A stretch of 21,401 nt of DNA, from contig QANT01002558.1 of assembly GCA_003254885.1 (NCBI GenBank), forward strand, positions 1-21,401, written 5' to 3'. The first letter of the stretch is position 1, and every line of letters starts with the position of its first letter. The stretch is from Purshia tridentata. Lineage: Eukaryota; Streptophyta; Magnoliopsida; Rosales; Rosaceae. A program made the translations under genes and the position numbers. Below, in pieces: positions 9,391 through 19,600 of this stretch. Under the pieces are notes generated by a model. It was given only the letters and a program-made list of their open reading frames with translations. It made no database searches and had not been told where the DNA came from.

Positions 9391-9452
9391 CACTAGACAG
9401 GAATGTGCCTTAACCTTGACCCCCTAAGTTAAGAATCTTGGATTCATCCCTG

Positions 9453-9950
9453 TGCGAGAGTAGAGAAGAAGATGAATTTGGTTTAGTGGGTGTACCTAGG
9501 TGATTGAGTATTGTTTGAACTTTATTTTTTTTGGAGTAGGTCTTTCATGTCATTTCACAAAGTAAATGTATAATTAATATTTTTTTAAAAAATTAATAGA
9601 AAAATATAACAAGTTGCTAGAAACATATGCACTCTTTGTAATATTGAAAATATTTGTTACTTATTTTGAAATTAAACCCTCTAAAAAATAATAAAATTAG
9701 AATGGTCTACGAACACCTAAAGCGTGAGCACATCATACTTATGGCATGAGCGAGCCTTTTTCGTGTCGACCTCAATTGCGCCCAAAATGCTGGGCATTTT
9801 CTCAACTCTCATCTAACACCTTTTTTATATTATTATTTTCAACCCTATCCACTCCACCAAATATTAATATTATAATAAAAACAAAAAATAAAAAAAATAA
9901 AAAACGACATTAGGCTTGTCTAGCTAGGGACGGTAGACGGGGTCTTTCTC
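9453..9950. other. Distal upstream region of the kinase gene
   Basis: AT-rich DNA with A-rich tracts (about 9870-9905) and no open frame that looks coding. It links the hAT-like right terminus to the core promoter region. No further element was recognised. Confidence 0.5.
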
Positions 9951-10000
9951 TTTTCTATATCATATAGAGAAACCTGACATTCTCTCATTCTCTCGCTCTA
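9950..10000 (+). promoter_or_regulatory. Putative core promoter of the kinase gene
   Basis: A TATA-like TCTATATCATATAG at about 9954-9967 is followed about 15-35 bases later by the pyrimidine-rich TCTCTCATTCTCTCGCTCTA (9981-10000). This is a TATA box plus Y-patch arrangement of plant promoters. Transcription probably starts near 9980-10000. It is placed from sequence pattern only. Confidence 0.45.
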
Positions 10001-10056
10001 GAAATTTCACGCTGTTATAGGCTCTTTCTTCTCCTCTCGCTACGGTAGTAATTTGT

Positions 10057-10098
10057 ATGACGAAATTGCCCTCCACTTCTTCGTCAAAGCCCCAATGA
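10057..10098 (+). other. Upstream ORF 1 (13 codons) in the 5' leader
   Basis: ATG at 10057 reads MTKLPSTSSSKPQ and stops at TGA 10096-10098. It overlaps the next uORF by four bases (ATGA). It matters only if the transcript starts upstream, which the TATA/Y-patch placement suggests. Confidence 0.4.
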
Positions 10099-10154
10099 GT
10101 CCTCTTCTTCTCCTTAGATTCTACCAACAGTCAAAGATTCTCTGCTGCTGCTGA
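10095..10154 (+). other. Upstream ORF 2 (19 codons) in the 5' leader
   Basis: ATG at 10095 reads MSPLLLLRFYQQSKILCCC and stops at TGA 10152-10154. Its start overlaps the stop of uORF 1. Confidence 0.4.
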
Positions 10155-10190
10155 TCAACAGCTTTCTCCTCCTCCTTCTCCATTTTTTCC

Positions 10191-10211
10191 ATGGACAACT
10201 TGCTGACTTGA
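10191..10211 (+). other. Upstream ORF 3 (6 codons) just before the main start
   Basis: The ATG in CCATGG (10189-10194, good context with G at +4) reads MDNLLT and stops 7 bases before the main ATG at 10219. Its context looks better than that of the main start (CCCTATGGA). Confidence 0.45.
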
Positions 10212-10218
10212 GCTCCCT

Positions 10219-10397
10219 ATGGATTTGACCGAAGGCGTCGGAGAGAGTTCGTCACCGCCGAGAAGCTTTGTCAGCTTCAACAACGATGTCCGGAACGATG
10301 TGTACAATCGCTTGCTGGAGAGCGGTCACGAAGAGGCTTTGAGTCAACCTGAGTTTCGTGACCACTTGGACGCTCACTTCAATCGCTTGCCTGCTAG
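10219..10397 (+). CDS. Kinase gene exon 1 (codons 1-59)
   Basis: The ATG at 10219 is the first in this frame, and the product starts [21 protein letters not shown] near the end is the conserved family motif. The donor is GCTAG|GTATTG, and the exon ends with two bases of codon 60, completed as AG|T (Ser) by exon 2. A CTT microsatellite follows in the intron. Confidence 0.9.
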
Positions 10398-10609
10398 GTA
10401 TTGCAATTCGATCGCTCAACAATATTTGATTTGCTTCTTCTTCTTCTTCTTCTTCTGTTTATTTTAAATATCATTTTTTTGAAGAATTCAATTACTGATT
10501 AGTTTGTAAAATTTGTTCTCTAACGTGTGATTATAATATGCATTCCGTGCAGTTTTTAAAATTTTTGAAATGTTTGAGCACACAAATTAGTGCATGTCTA
10601 TGTTCTAGT

Positions 10610-10657
<48 letters not shown>

Positions 10658-13600
10658 NGTGCATGTCTATGTTCTAGTGTTTTTTTTTTTTTTTTTTTCC
10701 TGTAGGCATATGATTTTAGTTTTGGAGCTTTAATTTTTTGAGCTGGAATTTTTGCATGTTGTTCTTCTGTATATATTTTTTGTAAGAGTTAGCCATTTGA
10801 CTACTTGACTAGTGTAAGAGTTTACAATTTTACATATACTAAGTATGTTTGGACGGAATTGGAAAAATTTTCTGATGCTTATTTGAACGAATTTATTTCT
10901 ATTATAGTCTGATTTATTTCCAATTCGATAATTGAACAGTTATGGGCTTGATGTTAACATGGACAGAGTGGAAGATGTTTTGTTGCATCAAAAGCTTCTT
11001 GCATTGGCAAAAGACCCAGAGAAGCGGCCTGTTTATCACATCCGTTTCTTGGAGGTATTACCTATCATTTCGTTCAATATTTAATATTTGCAATTTTGTT
11101 GTCAACTAGATTTTTTTAGTTCTAATTCAAAACCAAGTAATAGTTTGTTGCCAGTTATGGAAGATCAAGTGTAGATTGCATGCGTTGAATGGCCAAAGAA
11201 ATAGGATGATTGAGAGATGTATAATCTGAAGTGAACTAACGCTAAAAGAATTCTCTGCCGGTGTTGGATCAATCATACAGTATCAATGGAAAGCAAAGTC
11301 AAAAAGAATATGAAACTATTACTGTCTATTTGAACATTTCCAATTTATTTTGGTTTTGTGCCAGTCTCCTTTGAAACAAAAGCATTTGTGGGCTTCACAT
11401 GATAAAGAATGAAAGATTGATCCATAGGGATACAGTTAGGATATGGTATAGGTATATCAATACGGTGAATAATGGAAAAAAAGAAGATATAATAATGATT
11501 ACGTGTGTGTGCGCATGGGCAGGAGAGCATGAAGCTTGGCAGAGGAAATAATTTAGTGATTTTCTGCCAATGACACGAAAGAACTAGACCTTAGATTTTA
11601 TATCGCAGCACTTGATTTTATATTTCTTTGTCTAGCTATACTTGATTTATGCTAGAGGGACTACGATTCACATTATGTGGTAGTTGATGTGTTAATTAAC
11701 AGTTGGCCATAACAATGTTTTATAAGTACACATCAATTGTCACATCATGTGGTCAACTAATGTGGTTAGAAAATGTTGTCTTTCCTTTATTTTTTCTCTT
11801 CTGTTTTTTTTTTTTAAAATTTTTTTATATTCTTGTGTGCATTTCTGGCCAGAATATTTCTACTAGAACAGATGATAATGATGGCCAACAATTTACTAGT
11901 ATTGTTTCCACCCCAAGACCTTCATGTGATGAAGCTAATGAAGAAGCTGCGCTGTCACATGATAGGTATTCAATCTGTGCTATCCTGGGAAGGCTTAAAT
12001 TTCATGCCATACTTATTCCTGACAAGGGTTTAAGTCGGTGTATTTTGGATGATGATTTGTGGCTGTCATTTCTTTGTTTCTTACTTACTTCATTTATGTT
12101 AATTGATCTAGGAATTGTGTGATTGACTTTGAACCTTGCTCTAAGCTTGGGGACCTGAACTTGGATAGAAAGAATTCTAAGGATATGGATGAAAGATATC
12201 TGCTGGAGAATTTTCCCAGAAGGTACTCACAAAAATTTTGTTGGCATTTTTTCTGTTTCCCTGTTATTCTTAAAGTAAAAAAAACTCTAATATTATTCAT
12301 TAAAACAATGATTTGTTTATTTCCAGCTCAATAGTTTATCATGTGATAGTTCAAATGTTGCAAATATGTTGGGTTTGTGGTAATTTTTTTTTTTTGTTGA
12401 GTCGGAATCACTCTTTTGTCTATCACCATTAACAACTAATATGAAAGGGCACAATGGAAGAATACTAGCAGCAACTGGTTATTTGTATAACAATGGTTTT
12501 ATCAGATATACACCTATATTAAATCTAGAGCATCTACAGAACTCGTGCATTCCTGCATAGTTGAACAGATGACCTCAAGTTTACCTTTGAAAGAGATCAT
12601 TTGCTTACAAGGTCCCCCAAGTGGTCATTTGGAGTAACTTTGTAGACCTGTTTATCTTTCCAGCAGCAGTGTGAATCAACTATGTTTGTTAGCTGTTCTC
12701 TATGTATGGCTGGATCACTTGCTTTTGTGCATGTATTCAGTTTCTTTGACAGCAAAACATATTTCATGAGAAATTTGTCTTCGAGATTTAATAAATCTAT
12801 TGCAACCAGTTCAATTACCATGTCTGTTGTGGATTGTAAATCAATTGACGAACTTTTCCAATTAGCTTCTCGATTCCCTTTACAAATCCATATTCTATGT
12901 GGCCTTAAGATGGAACCTTCATTTGATTCCCTCAAAAGATCTATATTTCTATAATGCTTTGAAAGTAAGCCTTCCTTTGGAGCATTTTTGTTTGTGTTGG
13001 ATCCCTATGCACATTGAAGTGGTTCACAACCTTCACAGCTGTGATAACTTGGTGACATCACTGTTTAATGGTTTGCTTTTGCATACCTACCAATATTATG
13101 TATTAGCTAGGCTCATTAAATGTCATGAGATTTTCACTTTTGTATTATTTATAGGAATGCATTAAATTTTCCTAATAGAGAAACATGGTTTGTATTTTTA
13201 GGAACACCTGCAACATAAAATCTGCAAAAAAGATTTTGGTCAACTGAAAATCATCAGTTCATTTGACTGAATGAGAAATTAGAATAGCAATTGGTATTGC
13301 AAATGTGAGATCTGGAGCATGTGAAGGGACTGCTAAGAGTCTTTCTTAGTCATATATTAAATTATAAAGTTGAAACATTTTGGATGCAGTTAGTAGTTAC
13401 TGCAGAACTTTTGGTTATTACTCCTGGATCCTGGGTGTAATTATTATAAACTCAGGAAATATGGGAGATGTATAGATAATATACCAATGAACAGTAGTCA
13501 TGTGTTATGCAAGATGACTATTGAGCAGATTGAACAATATATATTGTTGCATCTATTAACTAAGCTGGGAAAATATGTGGTCTGATTGGTGCTGTAAATA

Positions 13601-16600
13601 CATCAGTCATGTATGAATATACGCTGAATGGAAAATAAGCATGAGGAGTGAACCATATGAAATTTTTATTTCTTGAAATGATTAAACTATATTTCTAATT
13701 GAAATCATACATGGAGAACTTGGACTATGGGCTGTTTGGGTTTGGTTAAGTTTGCTGTTTTAGTTAATTGGAAAACAAATTGGTGTTTTAAAGCCTCTTG
13801 TGGGTTAAGACAAGGTATTCCTTTATCACCTCTTCTGTTCACTTTTGCTGTGGATGTGTAGTAAATTTCTTGAGGGTTCATAAACAATGTTGATCTAATT
13901 AGAGGGTTTCAAGTGGGTACAGATAGAGTGAGGTATACATATATTGTTGAGAGATATCTTACATTCTAAAGCCTTGCATAATAAAATATAAGGTTTTGGC
14001 TTTCTCCACCCATTGCCAATTGGTTTTGGGTTGGATGCTCCATTTTCTCTATATATAAAAATGTGTTTTTCATCAGTTTTCATCAGGGGATGAAGAGGAA
14101 GTGAAAATTGTGGTTCTTTTGATTAGGGATTCTAAGGCTTTATCGGGCTTAAAAGTTAATACGGGGAAAAGCTAATTTTCGGGAACAAATCTTTAATAGG
14201 AAATTGCAAATCTTGTCAACTAAGTATGGTGTGTGGTGAAAGATTGGCTACAAATTTGGGGTTTACCATTAGGGGAAAACCCTAGAAATGATAGATTTTA
14301 GGTTCTAGTGATTGAGAGTTTGAGTAAAATATTGGATGGTGGGGGAGGCTAACTGTTATTGGAGTTCTGGGAAAGATTCCTATTTATCATTTTTCTTTGT
14401 TTCAAATCCCAAGGAATGTGGCTGGGTGAATTAAAAAAACTATGAGAGAGTCTTTGGGAGGGGAGTGGAGCAGGGAAAGAGGAAGGAATACTTGGTGAAG
14501 TGGAAGATTGTTTCTCAACCTAAACCTAAAAGGGGTGTTGGCCTTAGAAACACTTCATGTGAGGTGTATTTATTGGAAAGTTGATTGATTGCATAAAAGA
14601 AAGAATTTGATTGAGTGGCACTCTTATCAATTTTCCACGCTAAAGCTTTTGTTTAGAATTTTCTGGTTTCCCAAGAAGGTTAAATTTTTGCTTGGACTTT
14701 GGCTTTGGAAAGTGATTTGCTTCAAAGGATACAGCCAAATTTTCTTCATCTCCTCAGTGGTGCATTCTTTGTAAAAAGAAAGGGGATTCAATGCTTCACT
14801 TGTTTTTGGATTTTGATTTGGTTGAGTTATGAAGTAGATTTTTATGTTGGGTGAAGGTGGTTTGGTTTTCCCTCATTCGACTTCTCATATTTTAGTATAG
14901 ATTTTTGGAAATTTGGGAAAATGAAAACCAAATTTTTATGAAAATGTGTACTGAAAGCATTGCTATGGGCCATTTTGAGTGAAATAAATCGTAGAAATTT
15001 TGACGAATGTGAAGAAGGGTTAGAAGTAATGTGGAGTAGAATAATATATTTTGCCTCATTATGGGCTTCAGTTTAAACTGTTCTTTCAGGAATTTTCAGA
15101 AGCTCTCTTTTTTAGAGAATGGAAGAGTTCTGTTTTTCTTCTTGTTTTTATTTGTAACGCTTTCTCTAACATTTTATTGTTAGGATGGGATGGTTATGAC
15201 CTATGATACAGGGGTTGTATATTGTATTATTTAATAATGCAATTAATTTTTTATAGTCATTATTCAGTGAACATATGCCTTATAATTGAGACCTTACATT
15301 TACAGTTATCCCCTATGCCAAAAATAAGTTGATCATTGGGATGTATAATGCAGGCAAGATATATCATATGTTCCCACTCATGAAATAATATTTTCAACCA
15401 TTGACAAGCCTAAGCTTCTTAGCCAGGTATGATTGAGAAGGGGTCATTTATTTGTTTGTTCTAACCAGGAGTTTTACATGCATTTCATTTCCACAATATT
15501 CGTAGAAAGTTATAAGAAGCTTTGAATCAGAATTTTAATTTTAAAACTACGCTTATTGTTTCTTTGTATATTTGCAAATTTCTTTAATGTTATAGAGTTA
15601 TTTAATCATTTGAGTCTCCACTTGAGCAGTTCTCTTGGTAATCACTAATAATTGCAGTGTGTTTAATACCCCTAATGTTTATAACTTAAATTACTCTGTT
15701 TGATTTCTTTTCTTTTTTTTCTTTTTTTGGAATGGAGACCCTAACGTGCTGTGAAAGAATTTTCAATCAAATTGGATGCATACAAATCTATTTACTTTCT
15801 TTTATAAATATTTTTTTTTTTGGTATTCCTTTCGCTTCTGATCTTTTGAATATACAGCTCTGTAGAAGGGTTGTGTTGGAACCTTTCTAATGAGTTTATT
15901 ACTTGTTGGGAGAAAATACAATGTCATTGGGAGGTCTTTTACCTAGTGGCATTCATGTCTCATGGTTGTCCTTCAGATACTTTTGTCTAACTCTAAACAC
16001 CATGCTACCTCAATACAAAAACCTTGGATATTGATTATAATTTGGAAAACCTTTGCATCAGAAAGTTCTTTATCATTATTAAAACCTGGCAGGAAGCTTC
16101 ACATAATTTATAGTTTTTAAAATTTTGAAAAACTTACAACTGACGTTAAGGGTTGAATACTTTCTTTCTGAGAGAATAACTCAGCACCTTTACTATATAT
16201 ATTGACTATGTTCTAAAAGCCAAGAGAACCGCAAAAGTGGAACCATAATATGACCAACATCTTTCTAACAGGTATCATTTTCCTCTAGCTTTCTGCTTTG
16301 CTTTCTGATATAGGACTTAACATCCGTGAAGCACATGTCTTCTCAACGACTGATGGCTACTCCTTAGATGTATTTGTGGTGGATGGATGGCCTGCTGAGG
16401 TACTTTTTTACTTTATAATGTGTTCATTGTCATTCGATATGTCCTTTCTACTCTCAGGGTTTGTATCTTGAAATTGTTGCATATTATTCATTTTAAATTG
16501 CTATTACAATTGAGAAAGGTCTAATGAATGAAACATATACTCCTATAGCTGGCATTTTTTAAATTGTTGTTGCTGCTGCCAATTCCACTTTTGGTTTTAC

Positions 16601-19600
16601 TGCAGTTATTATTTGCTGTCCTATAAGCTCTTGTTGTGTTGTCTTTTTATTTGCAAGCATGGCAAACACTTTTTAGTCAGTGTTTATTTCTGTGTTTGAA
16701 GCTGCACTTCCAACATGATGTTGGCTTTATGATAGAGTTATTGCATCTGATGTATCCACCAATATTTGTGTTATAAATATTGAGTTTTATCAAATCAGTT
16801 AATTTAACAAACTTCACTTTATCCAAGGAAAATGTCTTCCTAATATATTAAGGGGCATTGCGATTATATTTCTTTTATGACAGGGATCTGTGCTGAGTCC
16901 GAATGTTGCTGACTTTGCAATGTTGTGGTCAGGATACAGATGGTTTATATGAAGCTATGGAAAAAGCAGTTGCTAGAAGTGAGGTAAACTGCGTCACATT
17001 GTAATCCCTAGAAGGATTTTTGAGCTGAAGAAATTGTTTCATCTTTAGAGGAGTAGAGTATTTTTTTTTTTTACTGTTGTACGTTCCCTAGCACTATAAT
17101 TTTCTTTCACGATATATCCTCTTTAGTAACTATTTTCTCCATGCCTTTTGGTTATTGGTCCTCTTTCCTAAATGCTATCCTTGTAAATTTTTGGAGTGTA
17201 TCTATAGGAATGAGTGTATGTTGATTGTCAGATGTTTGTCCTAACTCCTAAGTAGTGCATTTTTCAAATTCAAATTAGCTGATGAAATTATCTCGCCATA
17301 GTAATGTGTTTGATGAAGATTTTGGAGCAGGCTATAAAACACTTTGATATGTTACTTGAGATAATTTTATCAGCTAATTTTAATTTCTAAAATGCAGTAC
17401 TTAGGAGTGCTGTTTTGTTTTTTATAATTTTTTTTTACCATGGCTTGTAGTATGGAGTTTTATCCTTACAATAGTTTCTTTTGGGGCTGTTAAAGATACT
17501 TGTATCTGTCTGATTTTGATGGAAACATGTTGTTGTATGACACTTAGGCCCTTGTTCAGTCTATTATAATCTATTATGTTGAAGCAACATCTTCTCCCAA
17601 TTCGTAAATTTTTGTCTTTTCAACTGCAGCTGTTAAGGGATATTTGTAAACAAAATAAAGAAAGAAAAAATCCACTTTTGAGGGATACTGATGGTGTACG
17701 TTATCTTGGTCTGGGCCTGATGCATCAGATGAAAATCATACTGTCACTAATGATTAATGACATAGTTATTCAGAGAGTTCCGTTAGTAGTGAGTTGCAAT
17801 ATGATGATTTAGAACATATGGTCCTTGGTTATCTGCATCTAAAATTCTGTCTTTTTCTGCATTACTTAGGTATAAGGGCTGTGTATATGTTTTCGTGGTC
17901 TGGGCTTAATGCTTTAGATGACAAACATGCTATGATTTATGGCTTAGCCATGCACTGAGTTCCCTGAGTAGAGAAGTGTAAGATGCTGAGTTAAAACATG
18001 TCCTTGATTTTCAACATCCCATGCGGTCTTTTTCTGTTGCCCTTCACACTGTAATTGTGAACCCCAATTCTGTGTTCAGAACCGTGGTTCAGTTTAATGT
18101 AATGATACCTTTTTCCACTGTCTAGTACTTGGATTTTCTAGGTGATATTAAACTAGATTATGGACATCAAGGCCGTGAAATGAACTTTAATGTTTTGATT
18201 GAATGCTCTACAGTTGCAGCCCTTCCTACACCCCCCTCTCTCTCTCTCTCTCTCATACATACCTTTCTTAACTTTCTCTCTATTGAGAAGAATGTGCTTC
18301 ATCATCTTTCCATACTCCTTCAGAATTTTCTTCTATGCTTCATGTTCATTTAATTGTTGAAGTATTTCCTGTTTTTGTTGTGAAATCAATCAGTTGTTCT
18401 GTTTTTTTTTTTGGGAAATTATACACAACCCTCTTCAGTTTATTTATTTCTACGAATTTAGACACAGATTATGAAAATTCTGTTGTTCATGAGATTATCT
18501 TAATGGAAAATGCTTTAGAACCCAACTCTCAAATGAGTTGGGACCCATGTAGGACCTACCCCATGTGAGAGTTGGTTTGTCTGGTGGAAAAAGTTGGGCT
18601 CTATAGCGTCTTCCTGTCCTAATACATCAGACCCAGTCATAAGAGCCTTGATGGAGCCATTCTGTCTTTTAACATTTCCTATCTGTGTCTGAAACTAGAA
18701 TCATGTCTGTTCATTTGTTTAGCACTTTATTCAGATGTATTTTCTGACTCCATTAGAGTATGTTAATTGGGTATTCTGTGTAATCTTCTTCTGTTTGTTT
18801 AAGTTGACAACAGAAGACCAATGCAACATTAATGTATATATCCTTTGTTTGATAATCTAGGGTTCATGGTCTAGATCTGGACATTCTAATTCAGCAGTGG
18901 AGAAAGCATTAGCAGCACAAGCAAAACCTGGAGACTGGGAAATAGACAGAAGATTATTGAAGATAGGAGAAAGAATTGCATCTGGATCATGTGGAGATTT
19001 GTAAGTTAGGTTAAGCTAGCAATCAATTATTTTTTTATGGTCCTCTCTGTTGCTCAACTTGCTATTTCTATTCATCCTAAGGTACCATGGAATTTATCTT
19101 GGTCAAGATGTTGCTGTTAAGATTATGAGATCTGAGCATTTGAATGATGCTCAAGAGGATGAGTTTGCTCAAGAAGTGGCAATTCTGAGGTGAATAATTT
19201 TCCAGCTTTGATTGTTATTCTGATATACACTGATAGGATATTCACATGAAATCACTCTTATAAGATTTGCTGTGATATTTTTTCACTTCTAAATTTTGAA
19301 ATAATTTCCTATTATTTCCTGAAAACCTCCTGGTGATTTTAGATTATAATGGAAAGAGAGAACATTTTTGAAAGTCGCTTTCCCAATTTTGGCAAAAAGT
19401 TTGTGGTTCAAGTGGAAAAGAGGTATCTTTGAAAAAAAAAAAAAAGGTGGAAAAGGGGTAGGAAGGGATTTCGGAGGNAAAAGGTGGAAAAGGGGTAGGA
19501 AGGGATTTCGGAGGGTTGTGGTTCAGTTCTTACCAATCAGAAAACAAGTGAAGTCCTGGAAGTAGGTTCCTGCTGGTTTGGCTGCATTTTCAAGTCCAAA

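Larger units (their letters stand above)
7286..9452. mobile_element. Non-autonomous hAT-like DNA transposon (2.17 kb), secondarily invaded
   Basis: The left end CAGGGACAAACCCAC and the reverse complement of the right end, CAGGGATGAATCCAA, agree at 11 of 15 positions. They share the CAGGGA start seen in hAT elements such as Ac. The flanking 8-mers TGTGGGAG (7278-7285) and TGCGAGAG (9453-9460) match at 6 of 8, differing only by transitions, as expected of an old 8-bp hAT target duplication. A CTGGACAACGACC-like motif repeats about four times near the left end, and a GTGTCAG motif repeats near the right end, as subterminal transposase sites do. No transposase frame was seen. A LINE fragment and a foldback element lie inside. 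Confidence 0.55.

Noticed and set aside
10398-10467. Continuation of exon 1 as an 82-codon single-exon protein
   Set aside because: The sequence after LPA is intronic: a GTATTG donor, then a CTT microsatellite. Exon 2 continues the family sequence in phase.
17576-17812. Candidate extra kinase exon between exons 7 and 8
   Set aside because: Exons 7 and 8 already join in phase at a family-consistent position. The frame has no conserved motif and part of it belongs to a direct repeat.
19368-19565. 65-codon Lys/Gly-rich open frame
   Set aside because: It spans the N at 19478 and the duplicated contig-overlap sequence, so it is an assembly product.
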